A stretch of DNA of 46,808 nt, taken from the NCBI GenBank assembly GCA_964645785.1, contig CAZYAV010000018.1, forward strand, positions 1 to 46,808. The letters are read 5' to 3'. Source of the stretch: CALWZE01 sp964645785 (lineage in GTDB: Bacteria; Bacillota; Clostridia; Oscillospirales; Ruminococcaceae). Positions 39,512 through 46,808 of this stretch are shown here, piece after piece. Made by a program: the position numbers and the translations under genes. The notes beneath the pieces are model-generated. The model worked only from the letters and a program-made list of their open reading frames with translations, was not told where the DNA came from and did not search any database. Each line of letters begins with the position of its first letter. Positions within the stretch are counted from its first letter, which is position 1.

Positions 39512-39736
39512 AATTAAATGCCTGCTTTCCTCGGCATGGAGCCGATTTTAAAAATCCGGTTGATAATGTCCTGCGGCGCGTTCGGGGCGCAGGACGAGGG
39601 CAGCGAACGGCCGAAGCCGGCCGCCGGGGCTGCGACAAGCAAAAGCCGTCCCGTCTGGTTGGGAGCGCGCGGGCAGCTTTGCCGTACGCCAAGCCGTATG
39701 CCAATTTTAAGAAAGACGGAAGAGCCGCTTGTGGTT

Positions 39737-39765
39737 GTTATACCACGTTCCCGCGCGCGGGGCAA
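39737..39765 (-). promoter_or_regulatory. Possible promoter of the HAD gene
   Basis: On the minus strand TTGCCC (39765-39760), a 17-base spacer and TATAAC (39742-39737). The long leader (about 220 bases) lowers confidence. Confidence 0.35.
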
Positions 39766-39827
39766 GGCCACCCGAACCGAACCCGCGGCGCAAAAAACCG
39801 GGCGGGAAAATCCGAACGAAAAAGGAG

Positions 39828-39856
39828 TTGACAACACTGCGCAAAACCTGTATATA
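39828..39856 (+). promoter_or_regulatory. Promoter of acpP
   Basis: A perfect TTGACA (39828-39833), a 17-base spacer and TATATA (39851-39856), overlapping a TATAAT at 39853-39858. It is about 55 bases before the gene. Confidence 0.75.
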
Positions 39857-39912
39857 ATATTGCAGAGATTAAAGCACAACTGTGCGTAGCATTTTTAAGG
39901 AGTGTTTAGATT

Positions 39913-40140
39913 ATGGTGTTTGATGACGTCAAAAGGCTTCTCTGCGAGCAGCTGGATCTCGACGAGGATAAGGTCACGCCGGAGGCGAGCATTGTAGACG
40001 ATCTCGGGGCGGACTCGATCGACGTGATTGACCTTGTCACCTCACTGGAAGATATGTTTGATATCGAGATTCCGGATGAGGAAATCGAAAATATCAAGCT
40101 TGTAAGCGACCTTGTGGATTTCATCGAGTCCAAACAGTGA
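39913..40140 (+). CDS. acpP: Acyl carrier protein
   Basis: A 75-residue acidic four-helix carrier. The 4'-phosphopantetheine is attached at Ser35 in LGADSIDVIDL. It shuttles acyl chains in fatty-acid synthesis. AAGGAG lies about 11 bases before the ATG. Its own promoter and terminator bracket it; no fab genes are adjacent in the window. Confidence 0.95.
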   Translation: MVFDDVKRLLCEQLDLDEDKVTPEASIVDDLGADSIDVIDLVTSLEDMFDIEIPDEEIENIKLVSDLVDFIESKQ

Positions 40141-40189
40141 TCCGCACCGCGGCCGCCGGATTCCGTGAAAATTTTTTAATATTCTCTTT

Positions 40190-40220
40190 AAAAAAGTCTT
40201 GCATTTGCAGGACTTTTTTT
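40190..40220 (+). terminator. Intrinsic terminator of acpP
   Basis: AAAAAAGTCTTGCA (40190-40203) pairs with TGCAGGACTTTTTT (40206-40219; one wobble pair) and ends in a T run. It is unusual in that the next operon's promoter lies inside it. Confidence 0.8.
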
Positions 40221-40227
40221 GTATACT
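40199..40227 (+). promoter_or_regulatory. Promoter of the S10 ribosomal operon
   Basis: TTGCAT (40199-40204), a 17-base spacer and TATACT (40222-40227). The -35 and spacer coincide with the acpP terminator stem and T run. The predicted start is near 40234. Confidence 0.6.
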
Positions 40228-40233
40228 AATTGA

Positions 40234-40528
40234 GTGACTGCGACGATATGCGTTGAAGCGGGAGGTTGCCGCGCGCGGCGCGGGTTTTTCCGCCGAGTAT
40301 GTCCGGTCTTTAGAACACGGGCGAAAATACAATAGTTGAGCTGTTTGGACATGATGAGGCGCTGCTTCATCCGCTGTCGCGTTTTGAACACAGCTGGCGT
40401 TTAAACGCGCCGCCGCCGGTTAAAACTTTCAGGGGAAGGTTTTGCCGGGTTTTAAAATGAGAGAGCATGACACGCACGGCACAGTGTTGTATATCGTTCG
40501 CCAAATTGAAAAAACAGGAGGCGTACAA
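40234..40528 (+). promoter_or_regulatory. Long 5' leader of the S10 operon
   Basis: About 295 bases of untranslated leader before rpsJ. It begins with a GGGAGGTTGCC-containing segment, has GC-rich inverted segments near 40268-40290 and a 12-base palindrome GCGTTTAAACGC (40397-40408). It may be a structured regulatory leader; I cannot assign it to a named class. Confidence 0.4.
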
Positions 40529-40840
40529 ATGGCAGTCAAAACAAAAATCCGGATCCGTATCAAGGGATACGACCCCGAGCAGGTCGACAAGGCGGCGGAA
40601 ACCATCGTTGAAACCGCAAAGCGCACCGGCGCCCGCGTAAGCGGCCCGATCCCCCTTCCGACCGACAAGGAGATCGTCACCATCCTGCGCGCTGTCCACA
40701 AATACAAGGACAGCCGCGAGCAGTTTGAGACACGGACCCACAAACGGCTCATCGACATCCTCAAGCCGTCCAACAAAACGGTGGAGGCGTTGACAAGCCT
40801 GCAGCTCCCCGCCGGTGTCGAGATCGAAATCAAGCTCTGA
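40529..40840 (+). CDS. rpsJ: 30S ribosomal protein S10
   Basis: A 103-residue S10 of standard length. It starts AVKTKIRIRIKGYDPEQVD and contains VSGPIPLPT and THKRLIDILKPSNKTVEAL. It is a head protein of the 30S subunit and doubles as NusE in antitermination. First gene of the S10 operon, with AGGAGG 7 bases before ATG 40529. The frame continues upstream but without a start that fits the family. Confidence 0.97.
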   Translation: MAVKTKIRIRIKGYDPEQVDKAAETIVETAKRTGARVSGPIPLPTDKEIVTILRAVHKYKDSREQFETRTHKRLIDILKPSNKTVEALTSLQLPAGVEIEIKL

Positions 40841-40921
40841 TCTCACGCACGCACACCGCAACGGGTCAAGTTGGTTCGCGCAGTGCGGATCAACCAATAA
40901 CCTATAAGGAGGATACCTGAA

Positions 40922-41557
40922 GTGCAAAAAGGAATTATCGGAAAGAAAATCGGCATGACGCAGATCTTCGACGAGAACGCAAAGGTCGTGCCGGTGACCA
41001 TCATCGAGGCCGGCCCCTGCGTGGTCGTCCAGAAAAAGACGGTTGAAAACGACGGCTATCAGGCCGTTCAGCTCGGCTTTGGCGACGCGACCGCGAAGAG
41101 CACCAACAAGCCGCTGCAGGGTCACTTCAAAAAGGCGGACGTCGCCTACAAGAAGTTCCTGCGGGAGTTCCGGCTCAGCGATATCGACGGCTACAGCGTC
41201 GGCGACGTTGTCAAGGCCGACGTGTTCGCCCCCGGCGAGGTGATCGACGTCGTCGGCACCAGCAAGGGCAAGGGCACCGCGGGCGTCATCAAACGCTGGA
41301 ACCACAGCCGCCTCAAGGAGACGCACGGCACAGGCCCTGTGCACCGCCATGCAGGTTCGAACGGCCCTGCGTCCAGCCCGTCGCGCGTTATGAAGGGCAA
41401 AAAGCTGCCCGGCCATCTCGGCAGCGAGCGGGTCACGGTTCAGAATCTGACAATCGTCAAGGTTGATGCGGAAAACAACCTGATCGCCATTAAGGGCGCC
41501 GTTCCCGGCCCCAAGGGCGGGGTCGTCTGCATCACCAATGCGGTCAAGAAGGCTTAA
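40922..41557 (+). CDS. rplC: 50S ribosomal protein L3
   Basis: A 211-residue L3 with GIIGKKIGMTQIFDE at the start and the central GKGTAGVIKRWNH and HAGSNGPASSPSRVMKGKKLPGH loop that reaches the peptidyl-transferase centre. It starts with GTG behind AAGGAGG (9-base spacing). An 80-base gap separates it from rpsJ. Confidence 0.97.
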   Translation: MQKGIIGKKIGMTQIFDENAKVVPVTIIEAGPCVVVQKKTVENDGYQAVQLGFGDATAKSTNKPLQGHFKKADVAYKKFLREFRLSDIDGYSVGDVVKADVFAPGEVIDVVGTSKGKGTAGVIKRWNHSRLKETHGTGPVHRHAGSNGPASSPSRVMKGKKLPGHLGSERVTVQNLTIVKVDAENNLIAIKGAVPGPKGGVVCITNAVKKA

Positions 41558-41571
41558 AGGAGGATCGATCA

Positions 41572-42195
41572 ATGGCTAAGCTGAATGTATACGATATGGC
41601 GGGCAAAGAGGTCTCCACCGTTGAGCTTTCGGACGCTGTGTTCGGCATCGAGCCGAACAAGGTGGTTATGCACGCCGCCGTCGTCGCCTATCTTGCCAAC
41701 CAGCGGCAGGGCACCCAGAGCACTAAAACCCGCAGTGAGGTCAGCGGCGGCGGCAAAAAGCCCTATCGCCAGAAGGGCACCGGCCGCGCGCGCCAGGGCT
41801 CGACCCGCGCGCCCCAGTGGACACACGGCGGCGTCGCGCTCGGCCCCAAGCCCCGCGACTATCGCGTGAGCCTGAACAAAAAGGTTCGCCGCCTCGCCAT
41901 GCTCTCGGCGCTTTCCGCAAAGGTTGCGGCCGGCGAGCTGGTGATTGTCGACAAGATTGAAATGAGCGAATACAAGACCAGGACGATGGTCGCAATGCTG
42001 TCCGCGCTGGGCGCAGAGCGCAAGGCGATGATCGTCATGCCCGAGAAGAACGAGTTTGTCGTCAAGAGCGCCTCCAACATCAAGGGCTGCACGACCGCGC
42101 TGTGCAACACGTTCAGCGTGTACGACATTCTCAACTGCGGCAAATGCGTCATGACGCTCGACGCCGTCAAGAAGATCGAGGAGGTTTACGCGTAA
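41572..42195 (+). CDS. rplD: 50S ribosomal protein L4
   Basis: A 207-residue L4. The extended loop reaching the exit tunnel is visible in the Arg/Gly-rich segment (KPYRQKGTGRARQGSTRAPQ), followed by GGVALGPKPRDY. In proteobacteria L4 also represses its own operon; nothing here shows that. AAGGAGG lies 8 bases before the ATG. Its stop codon overlaps the rplW start. Confidence 0.97.
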   Translation: MAKLNVYDMAGKEVSTVELSDAVFGIEPNKVVMHAAVVAYLANQRQGTQSTKTRSEVSGGGKKPYRQKGTGRARQGSTRAPQWTHGGVALGPKPRDYRVSLNKKVRRLAMLSALSAKVAAGELVIVDKIEMSEYKTRTMVAMLSALGAERKAMIVMPEKNEFVVKSASNIKGCTTALCNTFSVYDILNCGKCVMTLDAVKKIEEVYA

Positions 42196-42488
42196 TGAAA
42201 ACTCCGCAGGATGTCATTCTCGCCCCCATCATCACCGAAAAGAGCATGGCGGCGACGGCGATGAAAAAGTACACCTTCAAGGTGGCGAAGGAGTCGAACA
42301 AGATCGAAATCGCGCAGGCGGTTGAAAAGCTGTTTGACGTCAAGGTTGCAAAGGTCAACACGATGAATGTTCCCGGCCACATGCGCCGTCAGGGTCTCAA
42401 ATCGGGCTACACCGCCGCGTGGAAAAAGGCGATTGTCACCCTCAAGCCCGACAGCAAGGGAATCGCATTCTTTGAGAGCATGACCTGA
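42195..42488 (+). CDS. rplW: 50S ribosomal protein L23
   Basis: A 97-residue L23 with the N-terminal DVILAPIITEKSMA, the KYTFKVAKESNKIEIAQAVE core, and a loop containing GHMRRQG. It lies at the exit of the peptide tunnel, where trigger factor and SRP dock. The start shares one base with the rplD stop (TAATG), with AGGAGG 10 bases upstream. A 152-base gap with hairpins follows. Confidence 0.96.
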   Translation: MKTPQDVILAPIITEKSMAATAMKKYTFKVAKESNKIEIAQAVEKLFDVKVAKVNTMNVPGHMRRQGLKSGYTAAWKKAIVTLKPDSKGIAFFESMT

Positions 42489-42640
42489 CGCGTCCGGAAC
42501 CGGACGCGCGGGGCAGGCCGCAAACCCGCCTTCACGGCGCGCGGCCGCCCGCAATCCATCAACCCGGCTTTAAGGCGCGGGCAAAGTATGGGAGGGCAAC
42601 CGACAGCCTCCCGCAAAGCTCATAAGGAGAATAAGGAAAG
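42489..42640 (+). other. Structured spacer between rplW and rplB
   Basis: Directly after the rplW stop there is a 9-bp perfect hairpin, CGCGTCCGG/CCGGACGCG (42489-42508, 2-base loop). Further on, GGGAGG and GCCTCCC (42590-42612) can pair just before the rplB Shine-Dalgarno. There is no T run, so attenuation or RNA processing is more likely than simple termination. Confidence 0.5.
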
Positions 42641-43471
<831 letters not shown>

Positions 43472-43486
43472 GAAAGGAGCTAAACA

Positions 43487-43759
43487 ATGGGCAGAAGCGT
43501 AAAAAAAGGACCCTTCGTGCAGCCTGTTCTCCTTAAGAGAGTGAAGGAGATGAACGCGACGGGGGAAAAACGCGTCCTGAAGACCTGGAGCCGCTCCTCG
43601 ACGATCTTCCCGGATTTCGTCGGACACACCTTCGCGGTTCACGATGGACGCAAGCATGTTCCCGTATATATCACCGAGGACATGGTTGGGCACAAGCTCG
43701 GCGAATTCGCGCCGACACGGCTGTTCCGCGGCCACGCCGGTTCCAAGACTTCAAAGTAA
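43487..43759 (+). CDS. rpsS: 30S ribosomal protein S19
   Basis: A 90-residue S19 in the 30S head. It starts GRSVKKGPFVQPVLLKRV and contains KTWSRSSTIFPDFVGHTFAVHDGRK and MVGHKLGEFAPTR. AAAGGAG lies 7 bases before the ATG. Confidence 0.97.
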   Translation: MGRSVKKGPFVQPVLLKRVKEMNATGEKRVLKTWSRSSTIFPDFVGHTFAVHDGRKHVPVYITEDMVGHKLGEFAPTRLFRGHAGSKTSK

Positions 43760-43777
43760 GAGAAGGGGAGAGAGAAA

Positions 43778-44116
43778 ATGGAAGCTAAGGCATTTTTAAG
43801 ATATTGCCGCATCGCCCCCCGCAAGGTTCAGATCGTGCTGGACTTGATCCGCAATCAGGATCTTGCCAAGGCCGTGGCAATATTGAAGTATACTCCGAAG
43901 GCTGCCTGCGAGCCCCTTCTGAAGCTCGTCAACTCGGCCGCCGCGAACGCGGAGAACAATTTCAACATGGACAGAAACTCCCTTTATGTGGCCGAATGTT
44001 TTGCAACGCCGGGCCCGACGCTTAAGCGTATCCGCCCGAGAGCCCAGGGAAGAGCGTACCGCGTGCTCAAGAGAACCTGCCATATCACAGTCGTTCTCAA
44101 AGAACGCGAAGCTTAA
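43778..44116 (+). CDS. rplV: 50S ribosomal protein L22
   Basis: A 112-residue L22. It shows AKAFLRYCRIAPRKVQIVLDLIR at the start and a C-terminal hairpin (RIRPRAQGRAYRVLKRTCHI) that lines the exit tunnel near the macrolide site. A GGGGAGAGAG stretch precedes the ATG. Confidence 0.97.
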   Translation: MEAKAFLRYCRIAPRKVQIVLDLIRNQDLAKAVAILKYTPKAACEPLLKLVNSAAANAENNFNMDRNSLYVAECFATPGPTLKRIRPRAQGRAYRVLKRTCHITVVLKEREA

Positions 44117-44130
44117 AGGGGGAGAAGAGT

Positions 44131-44796
44131 ATGGGACAGAAAGTTAATCCGCACGGCCTGCGCGTCGGCGTGATCAAAAAGTGGGATTCCAACTGGTTCG
44201 TCAAAAAGAGCGAGATTGGCGACCTGATTCTGGAGGACTACAAGCTCCGCAATTACCTGAAAAAGAACCTGTATTCCGCGGGCGTTTCCAAAATCGAGAT
44301 TGAGCGCACGGCGGACAATGTCCGCGTGACTATCCACTGCGCCAAGCCTGGCATGGTGATCGGCCGCGGCGGCGACGAGATTGTCAAGCTGGAAAGCAAG
44401 CTGAGCAAGATGACCGGCAGGACGGTCAAGGTCGGCATTGAGGCGATCCGCAACGCGGACGTCGACGCGCAGCTGGTTGCCGAGAACATCGCCTCCCAGC
44501 TGGAGCGCCGCATCGCGTTCCGCCGCGCCATGAAGCAGAGCATCCAGCGCGCCATGCGCATGGGCGCCAAGGGCATCAAGGTGCAGGTGAGCGGCCGCCT
44601 GAACGGCGCGGATATCGCCCGCTCCGAGAGCTACCATGAGGGCACCATCCCGCTTCAGACCCTGCGCGCGGACATCGACTACGGCTTTGCCGAGGCAAAA
44701 ACCACCTATGGCATCATCGGCGTCAAGACCTGGCTCTACAAGGGCGAGATCCTGAGCACCGTCAAAAAGACCTCTAAGGAAGGAGGCAACCGCTAA
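44131..44796 (+). CDS. rpsC: 30S ribosomal protein S3
   Basis: A 221-residue S3. It starts GQKVNPHGLRVGVIKKWDS, contains the KH-domain GMVIGRGGDEI loop that contacts mRNA at the entry site, and a C-terminal domain (VSGRLNGADIARSE, RADIDYGFAEAKTTYG). GGGGGAG lies upstream. Its stop overlaps the rplP start by one base. Confidence 0.97.
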   Translation: MGQKVNPHGLRVGVIKKWDSNWFVKKSEIGDLILEDYKLRNYLKKNLYSAGVSKIEIERTADNVRVTIHCAKPGMVIGRGGDEIVKLESKLSKMTGRTVKVGIEAIRNADVDAQLVAENIASQLERRIAFRRAMKQSIQRAMRMGAKGIKVQVSGRLNGADIARSESYHEGTIPLQTLRADIDYGFAEAKTTYGIIGVKTWLYKGEILSTVKKTSKEGGNR

Positions 44797-45218
44797 TGCT
44801 TTTACCGAAAAGAGTCAAGTACCGCCGCGTACACAGGGGTCGGATGAAGGGCAAGGCGACCCGCGGCAATCAGGTCACTTACGGCCAGTACGGCCTGCAG
44901 GCCATCGAGCCCGGCTGGATCAAGTCCAACCAGATCGAGGCCGCGCGTATCGCGATGACCCGTTATATCAAGCGCGGCGGCCAGGTATGGATCAAGATTT
45001 TCCCTGACAAGCCGGTGACCGAGAAACCCGCCGAGACCCGCATGGGTTCCGGTAAGGGCAGCCCCGAGTACTGGGTGGCCGTCGTCAAGCCGGGTCGCGT
45101 TCTGTTTGAGATCGGCGGCATCGACGAGTCGGTTGCGCGCGAGGCCATGCGCCTTGCCATGCACAAGCTGCCCATCAAGTGCAAATTTGTCAAGAAAGAG
45201 GATGGTGAGCAGAAATGA
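44796..45218 (+). CDS. rplP: 50S ribosomal protein L16
   Basis: A 140-residue L16 at the A-site side of the peptidyl-transferase centre. It shows LLPKRVKYRRVHRGRMKGKATRG, followed by IEAARIAMTRYIKRGGQVWI and TRMGSGKGSPEYWVAVVKPG. GGAAGGAGG lies inside the end of rpsC. The stop overlaps the rpmC start (ATGA). Confidence 0.97.
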   Translation: MLLPKRVKYRRVHRGRMKGKATRGNQVTYGQYGLQAIEPGWIKSNQIEAARIAMTRYIKRGGQVWIKIFPDKPVTEKPAETRMGSGKGSPEYWVAVVKPGRVLFEIGGIDESVAREAMRLAMHKLPIKCKFVKKEDGEQK

Positions 45219-45415
45219 AAGCAGCGGATCTGAGCAAAATGTCAGCCACAGAGCTGCAGGAAAAGCTTGTTGACCTGAAGGGCGAGCTGTTCAACCTTCG
45301 CTTTCAACACGCCATCAACCAGCTCGACAATCCCAACAGAATCAAGGACGTCAAGAGAGACATCGCCCGCGTCAAAACCGTGATGCGCGAGATAGAGCTC
45401 AAGGCGGCCAAATAA
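45215..45415 (+). CDS. rpmC: 50S ribosomal protein L29
   Basis: A 66-residue L29 of two helices. It contains LSKMSATELQEKLVDLKGEL and FNLRFQHAINQLDNPNRI, then KDVKRDIARVKTV. It sits next to L23 at the tunnel exit. It overlaps rplP by 4 bases. Confidence 0.96.
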   Translation: MKAADLSKMSATELQEKLVDLKGELFNLRFQHAINQLDNPNRIKDVKRDIARVKTVMREIELKAAK

Positions 45416-45433
45416 GAGAGGGAGGATAGGTAA

Positions 45434-45691
45434 ATGAGCGAACGCAATCTTAGAAAAACCCGCGTGGGCAAAGTTGTGAGCGACAAGATGGACAAAACCA
45501 TCGTCGTCGCCATTGAGGACAGCGTACAGCACCCTCTCTATAAAAAGATTATCAAGCGCACCGTGAAGTTCAAGGCGCATGATGAGAAGAACGAGTGCGG
45601 CATCGGTGACCGCGTAATGATTATGGAGTGCCGTCCGCTGTCCAAGGACAAGAGATGGCGCCTCGTGCAGATTATGGAAAAGGCGAAATAA
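45434..45691 (+). CDS. rpsQ: 30S ribosomal protein S17
   Basis: An 85-residue S17, an OB-fold primary rRNA binder. It starts SERNLRKTRVGKVVSDKMDK, contains TIVVAIEDSVQHPLYKKI and GDRVMIMECRPLSKDKRWRL. AGGGAGG lies upstream of the ATG. Confidence 0.96.
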   Translation: MSERNLRKTRVGKVVSDKMDKTIVVAIEDSVQHPLYKKIIKRTVKFKAHDEKNECGIGDRVMIMECRPLSKDKRWRLVQIMEKAK

Positions 45692-45704
45692 GGAGGAAAG
45701 TACT

Positions 45705-46073
45705 GTGGTACAAATGCAGACTTACCTCAAGGTTGCCGATAACACCGGTGCAAAGGAAATCATGTGCATTCGTGTGTTGGGCGGCTCCCGTAAGAGGTAC
45801 GCCAACATTGGCGATGTAATTGTGGCGTCGGTCAAAAAGGCGGCTCCGGGCGGCTCGGTCAAAAAGGGCGATGTCGTCAAGGCCGTTGTGGTTCGCAGCA
45901 AAAAGGGGCTGCGCCGTGACGACGGCAGTTATATTCGCTTCGATGAGAACGCGGCCGTTATCATCAAAGAGGACAAAAACCCCGTCGGAACCCGCATCTT
46001 TGGACCGGTTGCGAGAGAGCTTCGCGAGAAGGAATATCTCAAGATCCTCTCCCTTGCGCCCGAAGTGCTGTAA
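45705..46073 (+). CDS. rplN: 50S ribosomal protein L14
   Basis: A 122-residue L14 at the subunit interface. It shows MVQMQTYLKVADNTGAKEIM, RVLGGSRKRYANIGD and the C-terminal FGPVARELREKEYLKILSLAPEVL. It starts with GTG behind AAGGAGG. Length and order are standard. Confidence 0.97.
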   Translation: MVQMQTYLKVADNTGAKEIMCIRVLGGSRKRYANIGDVIVASVKKAAPGGSVKKGDVVKAVVVRSKKGLRRDDGSYIRFDENAAVIIKEDKNPVGTRIFGPVARELREKEYLKILSLAPEVL

Positions 46074-46085
46074 GGAGGAATTGAT

Positions 46086-46400
46086 ATGAATAAACTTCAC
46101 GTCAAAACCGGCGATACGGTCATGATCATGACCGGTCGCGACCGCGGCAACAGGGGCAAGGTGCTTCAGGTTTCCCGCGATGAGCGCAAGGTCATCGTGG
46201 AGGGGCAGAACATCGTGACCAAGCACGTAAAGCCCCGCCGCCAGGGCGAGGCGGGCGGCCTTGTCAAGGCCGAGGCGCCGCTGTACGCCTGCAAGGTGAT
46301 GCCGGTTTGCCCGAAGTGCGACAAGCCCACCCGCGTGGGACACGCCGTCAAGGACGGCAAGAAGGTGCGCGTCTGCAAAAAATGCGGCGCGGAATTTTGA
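46086..46400 (+). CDS. rplX: 50S ribosomal protein L24
   Basis: A 104-residue L24. The N-terminal KOW motif is KTGDTVMIMTGRDRGNRGKV. The C terminus carries two CxxC pairs (CPKC and CKKC), a zinc-ribbon-type end found in many L24 proteins. AAGGAGG lies 8 bases before the ATG. Confidence 0.96.
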   Translation: MNKLHVKTGDTVMIMTGRDRGNRGKVLQVSRDERKVIVEGQNIVTKHVKPRRQGEAGGLVKAEAPLYACKVMPVCPKCDKPTRVGHAVKDGKKVRVCKKCGAEF

Positions 46401-46422
46401 GTAGGAAAGGAGTAAGAGACAA

Positions 46423-46808
46423 ATGGCAGCAAGATTGAAAGAGCTCTATGTCAAAGAGGTTGCGCCCGCTCTTATGAAGAAATTTTCCTACAAGAGCACC
46501 ATGCAGATCCCGAAGCTTGACAAAATCGTCGTCAACGTCGGCTGCGGCGAGGCGCGCGACAACCCCAAAATCATGGAAGCCATCCTCGGTGACCTGAAGA
46601 AGATCACCGGCCAGGCGCCTGTGGTCTGCAACGCGAAAAAGTCGGTTGCAAACTTCAAGCTGCGCGAGGGGAACCCCATCGGCGCGAAGGTCACGCTGCG
46701 CGGCGAGATCATGTATGAGTTTATGGATCGCCTGATCAACGTCGCGCTTCCCCGTGTCCGCGATTTCCGCGGAATCAACGGCAACAGCTTCGACGGCCGC
46801 GGCAACTA
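46423..46808 (+). CDS. rplE: 50S ribosomal protein L5 (C terminus beyond window)
   Basis: The first 128 residues of L5: AARLKELYVKEVAPALMKKF, then VVNVGCGEARDNPK, LGDLKKITGQAPVVCNAKKSVANFKLREG and GAKVTLRG, ending at RVRDFRGINGNSFDGRGN, where the window stops. The full protein is about 180 residues. It carries the central protuberance site for 5S rRNA. GGAAAGGAG lies upstream of ATG 46423. Confidence 0.95.
   Translation, partial: MAARLKELYVKEVAPALMKKFSYKSTMQIPKLDKIVVNVGCGEARDNPKIMEAILGDLKKITGQAPVVCNAKKSVANFKLREGNPIGAKVTLRGEIMYEFMDRLINVALPRVRDFRGINGNSFDGRGN

Larger units (their letters stand above)
39512..39912. other. Divergent control region between the HAD gene and acpP
   Basis: About 400 bases. 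The right end holds the acpP promoter, the middle a weak candidate HAD promoter. The rest is GC-rich without recognisable elements. Confidence 0.5.

Overview
The window looks like chromosome from a high-GC, spore-lineage Firmicute in class Clostridia, probably close to Oscillospiraceae/Ruminococcaceae. The evidence is the paired GlgC/GlgD subunits, a SpoIIQ-type M23 protein behind a forespore-like promoter, DUF4321-Maf, TepA, Rex, a small protein ending PVQDADDL, and a Firmicutes-order S10 ribosomal operon. Shine-Dalgarno sites are strong (AGGAGG type). Housekeeping promoters are TTGACA-17-TATAAT-like and AT-rich against a GC-rich background. I saw no rRNA, tRNA, transposase, phage gene or CRISPR array. 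The genus assignment is inference.

Layout. 1-690: the 3' end of an unidentified structured transcript, then ruvX. 1.6-3.3 kb (-): an SDR oxidoreductase and a DegV protein. 3.4-9.6 kb (-): a compact glgB-glgC-glgD-glgA glycogen-synthesis operon with a near-consensus promoter. 9.8-13.4 kb: an ArsC/Spx-like protein, YccF, a MinD-like ATPase with methylglyoxal synthase, and DUF4321 with Maf. 13.8-15.5 kb (-): an unusually long ZapA-like protein and dUTPase. 15.7-20 kb (+): glycogen phosphorylase and an intracellular GH13 enzyme, so glycogen breakdown is a second unit about 6 kb from the synthesis operon. 20-25 kb: a small membrane protein between two copies of a hairpin repeat, QueH, a class A penicillin-binding protein and a tiny conserved protein. 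25-27.5 kb (-): copZ and copA with operator-like dyads. 28-31.7 kb (-): SpoIIQ-like protein, an FGGY sugar kinase and TepA. 31.7-35.7 kb (+): aconitase, isocitrate dehydrogenase and Rex as one operon. 36.3-38.3 kb (+): PadR, a DUF1700-like membrane protein and DUF4097. 38.9-40.1 kb: a HAD phosphatase (-) and acyl carrier protein (+). 40.2-46.8 kb (+): S10, L3, L4, L23, L2, S19, L22, S3, L16, L29, S17, L14, L24 and L5, with L5 cut by the window edge.

How the genes work together. GlgC/GlgD make ADP-glucose, GlgA elongates and GlgB branches. GlgP and the GH13 enzyme recover sugar from the polymer. Aconitase and Icd form the oxidative half-TCA branch towards 2-oxoglutarate, with the NADH/NAD sensor Rex encoded in the same operon. 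Zap-, Min- and PBP-type proteins and SpoIIQ belong to division, the wall and sporulation.

The features that stand out most are a ~160-residue Lys/Ala/Pro repeat tail on the branching enzyme, a ZapA domain extended by a ~180-residue coiled coil and an acidic tail, the acn-icd-rex operon with a palindrome over its promoter, a forespore promoter at spoIIQ, and an S10-operon promoter embedded in the acpP terminator. I found no clearly new multi-gene system. The GlgB tail and the long ZapA are the best leads.
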